Positions 8,538 to 17,111 are shown, counted from the first letter of the stretch. The stretch: DNA of 64,000 bases from Streptomyces chryseus (GCF_014650755.1 NZ_BMVO01000007.1:179266-243265); one strand, 5' to 3'. Program-made: numbers and translations. Notes: generated from the sequence alone by a model not told the origin.

Positions 8538-8816
8538 TCAGATCACCGGACGCGCGGCCCTTCTCAGCGAGTACGCCATGAACCCGGCGCCCACGCCGAG
8601 GAACGCGGTGCCGCCGATCAGGTACGGGGTGGTGTCCACGCTGCCCGTGTCGGCCAGCGCGAGATCCCGCGCGGAGGAGGCGGGCGGCTGTGCCTGTGTC
8701 GCGGGCTGCGGCTTCGCCTCCTTGTCCGCCGTGGCGTTGGCGGACGGGACGAACCACAGAGCACACAGCAGTGTGCCCGCGGCGGTGGCGGTCAGCAGCG
8801 GTCGGCGTGCGGACAC
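8538..8816 (-). CDS. Small LAXTG-anchored surface protein (class E sortase substrate)
   Basis: 92 residues. Signal peptide 1-30 ending in SANATA, then a Pro/Gln/Ala-rich exposed segment of only about 20 residues, the sorting motif LADTG at 54-58, a membrane span ~64-83 and a positive tail SLRRAAR. This is the layout of proteins linked to peptidoglycan by class E sortases, which prefer LAXTG. The GTG at 8816 is preceded by AGGGGG at 8-base spacing. The exposed part is so short that it may act as a wall-bound linker or fragment; I do not recognise a function. Confidence 0.7.
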   Translation of the reverse strand: MSARRPLLTATAAGTLLCALWFVPSANATADKEAKPQPATQAQPPASSARDLALADTGSVDTTPYLIGGTAFLGVGAGFMAYSLRRAARPVI

Positions 8817-8912
8817 GTAATCGATCCCCCTTGAGGCAACCGGGAATTGGCCGTGTGCGCCGATGCTAATGAAAGCAGCGGGTCGCAGGAAAGTCGCGAG
8901 GGCCCGGCGGCC

Positions 8913-8918
8913 TACGCT
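8913..8918 (+). promoter_or_regulatory. Leaderless -10 element of the acidic-tail protein
   Basis: TACGCT lies 7 bases before the ATG at 8926. It is the same hexamer and spacing as at birA. Confidence 0.55.
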
Positions 8919-8925
8919 CCGAGGC

Positions 8926-9252
8926 ATGAACGCAACTGACACGTCACGCTTTGTCCGTCTCCAGGTGGAATTGGTGCTGGAAATTTCCGATGCCGGGGAA
9001 CTCACCGAGGCCGCTCTCGCCCACGTCACGGAGGACGCCCACGCGGCGGACGTCGAACGCACGCATGCCGAGGCCGCCGTGCGGGAAGACGTGGCGGAGG
9101 CCCTCGCCCACCTCGTGGATCCGTTCGATCTGATCAGCGACGTCCCCGGTGTGGAACTCGCGCAGGCCTCGTGGAGCAGTGAACGGATCGACTACAACCC
9201 CGACGCCGTGGAGTGGGACCTGGATGATGACGACGAGGAGGGCCCCGCGTAG
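8926..9252 (+). CDS. Conserved hypothetical protein with acidic C-terminus
   Basis: 108 residues, soluble, no signal peptide or membrane span. An N-terminal beta-alpha region (RFVRLQVELVLEISDAGELT) is followed by an Ala/Glu-rich helix and a C-terminal run of Asp/Glu (WDLDDDDEEG). I do not recognise the family beyond its being a typical small Streptomyces protein. The start at 8926 is fixed by the leaderless -10; an in-frame ATG at 8863 would add a basic, non-conserved-looking extension. It is followed by a hairpin before the L,D-transpeptidase gene, so it is probably monocistronic. Confidence 0.65.
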   Translation: MNATDTSRFVRLQVELVLEISDAGELTEAALAHVTEDAHAADVERTHAEAAVREDVAEALAHLVDPFDLISDVPGVELAQASWSSERIDYNPDAVEWDLDDDDEEGPA

Positions 9253-9318
9253 CGTTTCCGGTGAGCCGGGCGCGCCCTGCGCGCCGGGCACGTCCGGTGA
9301 GCCCTGTGAAGAAATGCG

Positions 9319-9344
9319 CGCCGCCGCCGCAACCGGCGGCGGCG
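9319..9344 (+). terminator. GC-rich hairpin terminator
   Basis: Ten-base perfect arms with a 6-base loop lie 66 bases after the stop of the preceding gene. No T tract follows, as is common in Streptomyces. Confidence 0.55.
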
Positions 9345-9397
9345 TGGCTGCGTCGGTCACTGTGATCAGTGGTGTTCCCCACATTCCGCCCAGATGT

Positions 9398-9424
9398 GGA
9401 ACGGACGAATCGGTACAGGTGTTT
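9398..9424 (+). promoter_or_regulatory. Sigma-E-like promoter of the L,D-transpeptidase gene
   Basis: GGAAC (9398-9402), 16 bases, then GTGTTT (9419-9424). This resembles promoters read by the cell-envelope-stress sigma factor SigE of Streptomyces. From memory the S. coelicolor orthologue belongs to that regulon. Confidence 0.45.
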
Positions 9425-9504
9425 AAGACATTGGCAGGGTGACGCTGCCCAGCGGCTCTGCCCGGGGATCTTGTGGGGAATCGGCAACGATGGAGAAGCG
9501 TGTG

Positions 9505-10758
9505 ATGACGGACAGCAAGCGGCGCAGGGGCCTGATGGCCGCGTCCGCACTGCTAAGCGGCGTTCTGGTCCTTTCGGCCTGCAGCGACGGTGGCGAGAAG
9601 GGCGGCAGCAGCGCCCAGAGCTCGGAGAGGTCGCAGGCCGAGGTGGACGAGGCGGCGGCCAAGGACACCTCCAAGGCCCGAATAGCGATCACCCCCAAGG
9701 GCGGCGCCGACAACGTCAGCATCAACCGCGGCACCAAGGTCACCGTCAGCGAGGGCAAGCTGACCGAGGTCACGATGACCTCGACCGCCGGTGCGAAGGT
9801 GGCCGGCACGATCGCCGCCGACGGCAAGAGCTGGAAGCCGGACGCGCAGCTGGAGCGCTCGACGAAGTACAAGATCTCCGCGACGGCGGCCGACTCGGCG
9901 GGCCGCGAGGCGCACGAGAACGCCTCCTTCACCACCGTCTCGCCCGCCAACAGCTTCATCGGGAACTTCACGCCCGACGACGGCTCCACCGTCGGCGTGG
10001 GCATGCCGGTGTCGATCACCTTCGACAAGGCGATCACCGACAAGGCAGCCGTGCAGAAGGGCATCACGGTCACGTCGAGCAGCGGCCAGGAGGTCGTCGG
10101 CCACTGGTTCAGCTCGCAGCGGCTGGACTTCCGCCCCCAGGAGTACTGGAAGGGCGGGTCCACGGTCACGATGAAGCTGGCTCTCGACGGTGTCGAGGGC
10201 GCCGACGGGATCTACGGTGTCCAGGACAAGACGGTCACCTTCACCGTCGGGCGCAACCAGGTCAGCACCGTCGACGCCAAGACGAAGACCATGACGGTCA
10301 CGCGGGACGGCAAGACGGTCAAGACCATCCCGATCTCCGCGGGCGCGCCGGACAACCCGACGTACAACGGCCAGATGGTGATCTCCGAGAAGTTCAAGGA
10401 GACCCGGATGAACGGTGCGACGGTCGGCTTCACGGACGACGACGGCAAGGGCGAGTACGACATCAAGGACGTGCCGCACGCCATGCGGCTGTCCACGTCG
10501 GGCACGTTCATCCACGGCAACTACTGGGGTGCCGACTCGATCTTCGGCAGCGCCAACACCAGCCACGGCTGCGTGGGCCTGAACGATGCCAAGGGCGCGA
10601 ACGACCCGAACCAGCCCGGTGCGTGGTTCTTCGACAACTCCCTCGTCGGTGACGTGGTCGTCGTCAAGAACTCCCCGGACAAGACCATCAAGCCGGACAA
10701 CGGCCTCAACGGCTGGAACATGGACTGGGAGCAGTGGAAGGCCGGCTCGGCGGCCTGA
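9505..10758 (+). CDS. L,D-transpeptidase lipoprotein
   Basis: 417 residues. A lipoprotein signal with lipobox LSAC (Cys26) anchors it outside the membrane. Two Ig-like domains (~45-260) precede a YkuD catalytic domain (~265-400) that makes 3-3 cross-links in peptidoglycan. Catalytic residues are seen in HGNYWG (His337) and SHGCVGL (His354, Cys356), as in LdtMt2-type enzymes, followed by the usual C-terminal Trp-rich tail. The ATG at 9505 has GGAGAAG at 6-base spacing; the ATG at 9490 lacks one as good. Single gene between two strong hairpins, probably part of the envelope stress response. Confidence 0.93.
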   Translation: MTDSKRRRGLMAASALLSGVLVLSACSDGGEKGGSSAQSSERSQAEVDEAAAKDTSKARIAITPKGGADNVSINRGTKVTVSEGKLTEVTMTSTAGAKVAGTIAADGKSWKPDAQLERSTKYKISATAADSAGREAHENASFTTVSPANSFIGNFTPDDGSTVGVGMPVSITFDKAITDKAAVQKGITVTSSSGQEVVGHWFSSQRLDFRPQEYWKGGSTVTMKLALDGVEGADGIYGVQDKTVTFTVGRNQVSTVDAKTKTMTVTRDGKTVKTIPISAGAPDNPTYNGQMVISEKFKETRMNGATVGFTDDDGKGEYDIKDVPHAMRLSTSGTFIHGNYWGADSIFGSANTSHGCVGLNDAKGANDPNQPGAWFFDNSLVGDVVVVKNSPDKTIKPDNGLNGWNMDWEQWKAGSAA

Positions 10759-10822
10759 TCCCCCCAGGCCGGCCTCGGCCCCGGAGCCTGATCCCCACGC
10801 TGCCGGTTCCTTCCCCGTAGCG

Positions 10823-10870
10823 GTACAGCGGCGGTGCCACCCCGAAGTCGGGGCGGCACCGCCGCTGTAC
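10823..10870 (+). terminator. Strong two-tier terminator hairpin
   Basis: A 16-base perfect stem, one A/C mismatch, then a 6-base inner stem with a 2-base loop. It follows the L,D-transpeptidase stop by about 65 bases. Confidence 0.85.
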
Positions 10871-10881
10871 GCGTTCCCGGC

Positions 10882-10914
10882 TTCTCATCCGGCTCTCAGA
10901 CCGGCCTTATCCAG
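10882..10914 (+). promoter_or_regulatory. Three 11-bp tandem repeats, response-regulator type
   Basis: TCTCA occurs at 10883-10887 and 10894-10898, with a weaker CCTTA at 10905-10909, each spaced exactly 11 bases. OmpR/PhoB-family regulators bind such one-turn direct repeats. The block covers about -62 to -30 of the ABC permease start. Confidence 0.5.
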
Positions 10915-10931
10915 CCATCACCAGCCGCCCA

Positions 10932-10937
10932 TAGCTT
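10932..10937 (+). promoter_or_regulatory. Leaderless -10 element of the ABC permease
   Basis: TAGCTT ends 6 bases before the ATG at 10944. The 11-bp repeats lie just upstream. Confidence 0.5.
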
Positions 10938-10943
10938 CGCGTC

Positions 10944-12404
10944 ATGTTCTTCACCTACCTCGGGCGCGAACTGCGCCGCCGCAGAAAGACGGCCTTCGTC
11001 GTCGCCTCCGGCCTCGCGCTCGGCATCGCGCTGGTCATCGTGGTCGGTTCGGTCTCCGCCGGCATGGGCCGCGCCCAGGACAAGGTCCTGGAATCGCTGT
11101 ACGGCCTGGGGACCGACATGACGGTCACCAAGGCCGCGGCGCCGCCCGGCGAGAACGACACCGGCCGAAAGCCGCGCTTCGAGTTCGACGCCAAGGACAG
11201 CGGCGACGACGAGGAGCAGAGCAGCGACCGGGTGATGGTGCAGGGCTTCCAGACCCTCGCGGCCTCGACGGTCGCCGAGGTGGCCGACCAGGAAGGCGTC
11301 GCCGACGCCGTCGGCGGCCTGAGCCTCCAGGTCCTCAAGGTCAGCGGCGAGTTCAAGCGCGGTGAGATCGAGAAGGCACAGCCCGCACAGCCGGGCGGCC
11401 CCGGCGGCGGCGAGGGCAAGGTGCGCGGCGGCGGAGCGGCGTTCGGCGTCGACTCCTTCTCCGTGTACGGAACCGACGTCACCGAGCCCGCGCTCGGCCC
11501 GCTCACCTCCTCGCGGATCACGGCGGGACGCACCTTCACCGCGGCGGAGGCCGACGCGAAGGTCGCCGTCGTGGACAGCGCGTACGCCAAGGAGAAGAAG
11601 CTCGGCATCGGCGAGAACGTCACCGTCTCCGGTACGAAGTACAAGGTCGTCGGCATCGCGACGGCCGAGAGCGGAGACGCCGCCGCCAACGTCTATCTCC
11701 CCCTCGCACAGGCGCAGACCCTGGCCGACGCGAAGAACAAGGTCACCACCGTCTACGTCAGGGCCACCGACTCGCAGCGCATCGACGGCGTCAAGGCGGC
11801 CGTGCGGAAGAACATCCCCGGCACGACCGTCACCACCTCCGCCGACCTCGCCGACACCGTCTCCGGCTCGCTCTCCACCGCGTCCGACCTCGCCGCGAGC
11901 GTCGGCAAATGGCTCTCCGTCGTCGTACTGGTCGCCGCCTTCCTGGTGGCCGGGCTGCTCACCTCGTCGGCGGTCAGCCGCCGCGTACAGGAATTCGGCA
12001 CCCTCAAGGCGCTCGGCTGGAAGAGCGGCCGCGTCACCCGCCAGGTCGTCGGCGAGGCCCTGGCCAACGGGCTGCTCGGCGGGGCGCTCGGCATCGCCGT
12101 GGGCGTCGGCTGCGCGTACCTCGTCACCGCGATCAGCCCCACCCTCACCGCTCAGCTCGGCGGCGGGGGCGGTGGTGGCGGGGGCGGTGCCGCCACCGTG
12201 ACGGGTCCCGGCGGCGGCATGGGCGGCCCGCTCCGGCAGGCCACCGGCAAGGCCGTCGACGTCGCGCTCACCGCACCCGTCTCCCTCACCACCATCGGGC
12301 TCGCTGTCGCGCTCGCCGTCGCCGGCGGGCTCGTCGCGGGCGGTTTCGGCGGCTGGCGCGCCTCCCGGCTGCGCCCGGCGGACGCGCTGCGCCGCGTGGC
12401 CTGA
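10944..12404 (+). CDS. FtsX/MacB-type ABC transporter permease
   Basis: 486 residues. One N-terminal membrane span (~17-40), a large extracytoplasmic MacB-like domain (~45-300), then three C-terminal spans (~320-345, 375-400, 445-470): the FtsX-fold layout of exporters and lipoprotein or peptide efflux pumps. A poly-Gly stretch around 408-425 lies in the last outside loop. The ATPase gene follows 55 bases downstream. No histidine kinase or response regulator is adjacent, although such transporters are usually controlled by one; the 11-bp repeats upstream suggest a distant regulator. Substrate unknown, possibly cell-envelope-active peptides or antibiotics. Confidence 0.88.
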   Translation: MFFTYLGRELRRRRKTAFVVASGLALGIALVIVVGSVSAGMGRAQDKVLESLYGLGTDMTVTKAAAPPGENDTGRKPRFEFDAKDSGDDEEQSSDRVMVQGFQTLAASTVAEVADQEGVADAVGGLSLQVLKVSGEFKRGEIEKAQPAQPGGPGGGEGKVRGGGAAFGVDSFSVYGTDVTEPALGPLTSSRITAGRTFTAAEADAKVAVVDSAYAKEKKLGIGENVTVSGTKYKVVGIATAESGDAAANVYLPLAQAQTLADAKNKVTTVYVRATDSQRIDGVKAAVRKNIPGTTVTTSADLADTVSGSLSTASDLAASVGKWLSVVVLVAAFLVAGLLTSSAVSRRVQEFGTLKALGWKSGRVTRQVVGEALANGLLGGALGIAVGVGCAYLVTAISPTLTAQLGGGGGGGGGGAATVTGPGGGMGGPLRQATGKAVDVALTAPVSLTTIGLAVALAVAGGLVAGGFGGWRASRLRPADALRRVA

Positions 12405-12459
12405 GCCGCGCGCGCCCCCTTCGTACCCCCTTCTCGGACCGCAGGAGTTGACCCCACCC

Positions 12460-13146
12460 ATGTACCAGCTCAGAGGCGTCACCAAGCGCTACCGGCGCGG
12501 CAAGGACACCATCGACGCGCTCGCGGGCGTCGACCTGACCATCGAGGACGGCGGCCGGCTCGTCATCCAGGGCCCCACCGGCGGCGGCAAGTCCACCCTC
12601 CTCCAGATGCTCGGCGGCCTCGACAGGCCGACGTCGGGCAGCGTCGAACTCGACGGCGTCGACCTGGCCGCGCTGCCGGAGGCCCGGCTCACCAAGGTCC
12701 GCGCCGAGAGCATCGGCTTCGTCTTCCAGAGCTTCAACCTCATCCCCACCCTCACCGCCCGGGAGAACGTCGAGACGGCGCTCGTACCGCTCGGCCTGAA
12801 GGCGGCGGACCGCCGCGAACGGGCGGCGGAGGCACTGGACTCGGTGGGGCTCGGCGAGCGGCTCACCCACCTGCCCGGCGAGATGTCCGGCGGCCAGCAG
12901 CAGCGCGTCGCGATCGCCCGTGCGCTCGTCAAGCGGCCCAAGGTGCTGCTCGCCGACGAACCCACCGGAAACCTCGACGAGTCGATGCGCGACGAGATCA
13001 TGGAGCTGCTGGAAGGGCTGTGGAGGGAACACGGGCTGACGTTCGTGATGGTCACCCACGACAGCGCCCTCGCCCGCCGCGCGCCGCGCCTCGCCACGAT
13101 CCGCAAGGGGCGCGTCACGGTGACCGAGAACGCGGCGGCCTCGTGA
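12460..13146 (+). CDS. LolD/MacB-type ABC transporter ATPase
   Basis: 228 residues, a single nucleotide-binding domain. Walker A GPTGGGKST near 35-43, Q loop, signature MSGGQQQR near 142 and Walker B VLLADEPT near 161, followed by the switch His (VTHD). It powers the preceding permease. The ATG at 12460 gives MYQLRGVTKRY, the usual family start; the TTG at 12448 would place the GGAG ribosome site directly against the start codon. Confidence 0.93.
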   Translation: MYQLRGVTKRYRRGKDTIDALAGVDLTIEDGGRLVIQGPTGGGKSTLLQMLGGLDRPTSGSVELDGVDLAALPEARLTKVRAESIGFVFQSFNLIPTLTARENVETALVPLGLKAADRRERAAEALDSVGLGERLTHLPGEMSGGQQQRVAIARALVKRPKVLLADEPTGNLDESMRDEIMELLEGLWREHGLTFVMVTHDSALARRAPRLATIRKGRVTVTENAAAS

Positions 13147-13220
13147 CACCGGCGGGCCGCCGCAGGGTGACAAGAACCGCACAACCGTAGAACTCGCGTG
13201 CGGGCGTCCGGGTCCGCACG

Positions 13221-13226
13221 TACGTT
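13221..13226 (+). promoter_or_regulatory. Leaderless -10 element of the double-GNAT gene
   Basis: TACGTT ends 7 bases before the ATG at 13234, and no ribosome site is present. Confidence 0.55.
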
Positions 13227-13233
13227 CCTGTGC

Positions 13234-14232
13234 ATGCCGATCATTGTGGAAACCCTGCGCACCTCGCCCGCCGACGCCGACGCCCGCACCGAGGTGGACG
13301 CCTGGCACGCCGTCGTCACCGCCGCCCACACCCACGACCTGCCCGCCGACATCCCACCGCCGGGCAGGGCCGAGACCGCGGGCAAACTCCAAGTGCCCTC
13401 GTCACGGGGCCGCGTGGCCCGCTTCGCCGTCACCGCGCCCGACGGCTCGTACGAAGGTGTCGCCTCGCTGCTCCTCCACACGGACCCGGGCAACGAGCAC
13501 ACCGCGTTCCTCGACGTCCTGGCGGTACGCCCCGGAGCCCGGCGGCGGGGCGTCGGCGGCGCGCTGTGGGAGGCCGTACGGGCCGAACTGGCCGCCGACG
13601 GCCGCACCTCCGTCGCCACCGAACTCGAAGTCGGCGGCGAGGGCGAGAAGTTCGCCGCCGGGCGCGGCTTCGAGAACGTCCTGCCGATCACCTGGTACGT
13701 ACAGGACACGTCCCTGCCGCGCCCGGACGGCGAGCTTCCCGACGGCTACACGTTCGCCGCCTGGGAAGGCGTCGTCCCCGACCACCTCGCCGACGCGTCG
13801 GCCCTCGCCCACAACGCCATGGAGGACGCCCCCAGCGGCGACATGGACGAGGCGCCGCCGGTCTGGGACGCCGAGAAGGTGCGCGCCGCCGCGCAGGTCA
13901 TTCACGACCGGGGCGGCCTCATACTGACCGTGGCCGCCGTCGACGGGCGGAGCGGCGCCGAGACCATCGCCGCGTACACCGAACTCGTACTGCGCGACCC
14001 GTCGGACACCCGCGCGCTCCAGTACGACACGGTGGTCGTCCCCGCCCACCGGGGCCGTGGACTCGGCCGGGCGGTCAAGCTGCGGATGCTGCGGGAGCTG
14101 GCCCGGCGGCAGCCGCACGTACGGTGGATCGGCACCACGGTCGCCGACGAGAACGGCCCGATGCTCACCGTCAACGAGGCGCTCGGTTACGTACGCGAGC
14201 GGGCCAGCGGAATCTTCCAGGCGAAGATCTGA
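13234..14232 (+). CDS. GNAT family N-acetyltransferase, two-domain
   Basis: 332 residues. Two GNAT-like halves. The N-terminal half has the acetyl-CoA loop VRPGARRRGVGGALW (~95-110); the C-terminal half has VVPAHRGRGLGRAVK (~266-280) and a typical closing segment NEALGYVRERASGIFQ. Tandem GNAT proteins of this kind are common in actinomycetes and include mycothiol-synthase-like and drug-modifying enzymes. The acceptor substrate is unknown. The in-frame codon at 13198 would overlap the promoter, so the leaderless ATG at 13234 was used. Confidence 0.85.
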   Translation: MPIIVETLRTSPADADARTEVDAWHAVVTAAHTHDLPADIPPPGRAETAGKLQVPSSRGRVARFAVTAPDGSYEGVASLLLHTDPGNEHTAFLDVLAVRPGARRRGVGGALWEAVRAELAADGRTSVATELEVGGEGEKFAAGRGFENVLPITWYVQDTSLPRPDGELPDGYTFAAWEGVVPDHLADASALAHNAMEDAPSGDMDEAPPVWDAEKVRAAAQVIHDRGGLILTVAAVDGRSGAETIAAYTELVLRDPSDTRALQYDTVVVPAHRGRGLGRAVKLRMLRELARRQPHVRWIGTTVADENGPMLTVNEALGYVRERASGIFQAKI

Positions 14233-14334
14233 CGCGCTCGGTGCGGGGCGCGAGAGGCTTGTTCGTGACGCTCGACGCGCAACACGTGTCCGAGACTCCG
14301 ACACGTCCGACACGGCTTTCCGGGGGGAAGACCA

Positions 14335-14578
14335 TGACCGTCGAATACATCCGCCACCGCGTCCCCGACGACCGCCCCGCCGAGTTCGAGGCGGCCTCTG
14401 CCCGGGCCGCCGTGCGGCTCACCCGGTCGCCGCAGTGCGTGGAGTACGAACTCGTCCGCCCGACCACCCCGCCCATGTCGCCCTCTGGCTCGGCGAGGTC
14501 TTCGGCGGCCCCGCCCGCTACACCGACCAGCACGGCGGCTACCCGGCGATGCTCGCCCACCACCTCGGCAAGGCCGGT
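14335..14578 (+). pseudogene. Remnant of an antibiotic-monooxygenase/truncated-haemoglobin fusion
   Basis: After a clear start with GGGGGGAAG upstream, 42 codons encode the beginning of an ABM-type monooxygenase domain (MTVEYIRHRVPDDRPAEF...). At about 14462 the frame shifts and the sequence continues as the end of a group II truncated haemoglobin (HVALWLGEVFGGPARYTD, GGYPAMLAHHLGK). The rest of the ABM domain and the first part of the globin (~130 residues) are deleted, and the C-terminus runs into the convergent acetyltransferase gene. Intact ABM-globin chimeras are known from S. avermitilis. This copy cannot make haem-binding protein. Confidence 0.75.
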
Positions 14579-15055
14579 TCAGCTCGCCGGCGCCCACACG
14601 TAGCGGACGTCCGGCTCGCGCTCCTCGTTGCGCGAGCCGTCCGTCCGCTCGGCCGCGCGGAAGCCGTGCCGCTCGTAGAAGCGGTGCGCCGGCTCGTTGA
14701 CCTGGAAGGTCCACAGCCCCAGGCCGCCGGGCGACCGTTCCTTCGCGAGCTGTACGAAGCGGTCGCCGATCCCGCGCCCCCGGTGCTCCGGCGCCAGGTA
14801 CAACTGCTCGACCCAGCCGGGCTCCAGCGCCATCATCCCGACCACGGCGCCGCCGCTCTCCGCCACCCACGTCTCCTGCTCCGGCACGACGACGTACCGG
14901 AAGAAGTCCCGCACCCCGTCGTCGCTGTGCGCCCGCCGCACCGTGGGCAGCGCGGCGTCGTACGACCGCAGCCACACCTCGGCGACGGCGGCGGCGTCGA
15001 CGGAACCGGCCGCCCGGCGCAGGGTCACGGTCTCGTCGTACGCCGTGCGGCTCAT
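14579..15055 (-). CDS. GNAT family N-acetyltransferase
   Basis: 158 residues, single GNAT domain. Acetyl-CoA-binding motif A is clear as LYLAPEHRGRGIGDRFVQ (~86-103) and motif B as NEPAHRFYERHGFRA (~119-133). The acceptor is unknown. The ATG at 15055 overlaps the end of the upstream regulator gene by 4 bases (ATGA), so the two are translationally coupled. Its stop lies against the broken ABM-globin pseudogene. Confidence 0.88.
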   Translation of the reverse strand: MSRTAYDETVTLRRAAGSVDAAAVAEVWLRSYDAALPTVRRAHSDDGVRDFFRYVVVPEQETWVAESGGAVVGMMALEPGWVEQLYLAPEHRGRGIGDRFVQLAKERSPGGLGLWTFQVNEPAHRFYERHGFRAAERTDGSRNEEREPDVRYVWAPAS

Positions 15056-15906
15056 CCGCGTATCTCCATGTTCATGTCCGTGCCCCAGCTCGCCAGGAGC
15101 TGCAAGGACGCCTGCGAGGGCGAGCCCGGCTCCGCGTGGAAAGTGATCAGGTGCTGCTCGGGGTCGTCGGCCAGCGTCAGCGTCTCGTACGCCAGGGGCA
15201 GTTCACCGACCAGGGGGTGGTGCAGGCGCTTGCTGCCGTGGCCCTTGTCCTTCACATGATGGGCGGCCCACAGACTCCTGAACACCTCATTCTTGACCGA
15301 CAGCTCGCCGACCAGCGCCGACAGCAGCGGATCGTCCGGATGGCAGCCCGCGTCCAGCCGCAGGTAGCTGACGACCTCGCACGCCTTGGACTCCCAGTCG
15401 GCGTACACGTTCCGGTAGTCCTCGTCCAGGAAGAGGAGACGGGCGATGTTGCGCTCCTCCACGGGCCGCGCGGTGATGTCGCCGAACAGCGAGCGCGCCA
15501 TGCGGTTGCTGCCGAGGACGTCGGTGCGCCGCCCCATGACGTACGCCGGCACCCCGTCCATGGCGTCCATCAGGTGCTGCAGACCGGGCCGCAGACGCTG
15601 CGGCCGCACAGGACGCTTCCGCTTCTGCGACGGCTTGGCGAGATGCGTGAGGTGGTCGCGCTCCGCGTCGGACAGCCGCAGGGCGCGGGCGATCGCGTCG
15701 AGCACGCCCATGGACACGTTGCGGCCGTTCCCCTGCTCCAGGCGCGTGTAGTACGCGACGGACACCCCGGCGAGCTGCGCGAGCTCCTCGCGGCGCAGAC
15801 CGGGCACGCGGCGGTGCCTGCCGAAGTCGGGCAGGCCGACGTCCTCGGGCTTGAGCCGCGCACGGCGGGAGCGGAGGAACTCACTCAGTTCGGCGCGCTG
15901 GTCCAT
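15052..15906 (-). CDS. XRE-family regulator with MmyB-like ligand domain
   Basis: 284 residues. An N-terminal helix-turn-helix (~10-85, with RREELAQLAGVSVAYYTRLEQG) precedes a C-terminal MmyB-like (MLTR) domain (~105-275) that in related proteins binds a fatty acid-like ligand. Such regulators usually sit divergent to a dehydrogenase they control. Here the divergent gene is a zinc alcohol dehydrogenase 128 bases away, a likely target, and the downstream partner is an acetyltransferase. The ATG at 15906 (MDQRAELSEFL) is the family start; a GTG or longer frame upstream adds 28 unconvincing residues. Confidence 0.88.
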   Translation of the reverse strand: MDQRAELSEFLRSRRARLKPEDVGLPDFGRHRRVPGLRREELAQLAGVSVAYYTRLEQGNGRNVSMGVLDAIARALRLSDAERDHLTHLAKPSQKRKRPVRPQRLRPGLQHLMDAMDGVPAYVMGRRTDVLGSNRMARSLFGDITARPVEERNIARLLFLDEDYRNVYADWESKACEVVSYLRLDAGCHPDDPLLSALVGELSVKNEVFRSLWAAHHVKDKGHGSKRLHHPLVGELPLAYETLTLADDPEQHLITFHAEPGSPSQASLQLLASWGTDMNMEIRG

Positions 15907-16034
15907 AACAGCCAGTATTACCCCCCGCAGGACCGGGTACGAAGGTGATCCTGTCCCCGCCAGTGGTACGCACAGCAGACGTACGCTCAACAGGGGGCTG
16001 GGTGGATGTCCGCAGCTCAGGCAGGCTTTCGAAC

Positions 16035-17111
16035 ATGACCACTTCTACCTCTGTCCCGTCCGTGTCCTCCGTCTCGTCCGTCTCCGCCTACGCGGCCCCC
16101 TCCGCCAAGGCGCCGCTGGAGAAGATCTCCGTCCCGCGCCGCCCGGTCGGCGAACACGACGTGCTGATCGAGATCAAGTACGCGGGCATCTGTCACTCCG
16201 ACATCCACCAGGTCCGTGACGGCTGGGGCGAGGGCATCTACCCGATGGTGCCCGGTCACGAGATCGCCGGAATCGTCACCGAGGCCGGAGCGGGCGTCAG
16301 CAAGTACGCCGTCGGTGACCGCGTCGGCGTCGGCTGCTTCGTCGACTCCTGCCGCGCGTGCGAGGCCTGCCTCGCGGGCCAGGAGCAGCACTGCGCCAAG
16401 GGCATGACCGGTACGTACAACGCCCTCGACAAGAACGGCGAGCCGACCTACGGCGGCTACTCCACCCACCTCGTCGTCGACGAGAACTACGCCGTGCGCA
16501 TCCCCGAGGGCCTGTCGCTGGACGTCGCCGCCCCGCTTCTGTGCGCCGGCATCACCCTCTACTCGCCGCTCAACCACTGGCAGGCGGGCCCCGGCAAGAA
16601 GGTCGCGATCCTCGGCCTGGGCGGCCTCGGACACATGGGCGTCAAGATCGCGGACGCGCTGGGCGCCGAGGTGACCGTACTGAGCCAGACCCTCCGCAAG
16701 CAGCAGGACGGGCTGAAGCTCGGCGCGGACCACTTCTACGCGACCAGCGACCCGAAGACCTTCGAGGAGCTGGCGGGCTCCTTCGACCTGATCGTCTCGA
16801 CGGTCTCGGCGCCGCTCGACATGGACGCGTACCTCGGCCTGCTGAAGGTGGGCGGAGCGTTCGTGAACGTGGGCGCTCCGGAGGAGCCGAACTCCCTCAA
16901 CATGTTCTCGCTGATCGGCGGCAACAAGACGCTGGCCGGTTCCATGATCGGCGGTATCGCCGAGACGCAGGAGATGCTCGACTTCTGCGCGCGGCACGGG
17001 CTGGGCGCGGAGATCGAGCTGATCAGGGCGGACCAGATCAACGAGGCGTACGAGCGGGTACTGGCGAGCGACGTGCGGTACCGGTTCGTGATCGACGCGG
17101 CGACGATCTGA
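16035..17111 (+). CDS. Zinc-dependent NAD(P) alcohol dehydrogenase, CAD/YahK type
   Basis: 358 residues. MDR-family dehydrogenase acting on aldehydes/alcohols with NAD(P)H. Catalytic zinc residues Cys53 and His75 (GICHSD, PGHE) are present, and the structural zinc Cys4 set at 106, 109, 112 and 120. The Rossmann loop is [11 protein letters not shown]. The first 20 residues are an unusual Ser/Val run ([12 protein letters not shown]), so translation could start later, although no better start codon is seen. It is divergent from the MmyB-like regulator, its likely controller. Confidence 0.9.
   Translation: MTTSTSVPSVSSVSSVSAYAAPSAKAPLEKISVPRRPVGEHDVLIEIKYAGICHSDIHQVRDGWGEGIYPMVPGHEIAGIVTEAGAGVSKYAVGDRVGVGCFVDSCRACEACLAGQEQHCAKGMTGTYNALDKNGEPTYGGYSTHLVVDENYAVRIPEGLSLDVAAPLLCAGITLYSPLNHWQAGPGKKVAILGLGGLGHMGVKIADALGAEVTVLSQTLRKQQDGLKLGADHFYATSDPKTFEELAGSFDLIVSTVSAPLDMDAYLGLLKVGGAFVNVGAPEEPNSLNMFSLIGGNKTLAGSMIGGIAETQEMLDFCARHGLGAEIELIRADQINEAYERVLASDVRYRFVIDAATI

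Noticed and set aside
12160..12230. Poly-Gly GC-rich tract in the ABC permease as a phase-variable or frameshift site
   Set aside because: The frame stays open, and the tract sits in an outside loop where low complexity is tolerated.
13230..14603. 457-codon overlapping frame in the double-GNAT region
   Set aside because: Arg/His/Pro-rich shadow translation without motifs; the alternative frame has two GNAT domains.
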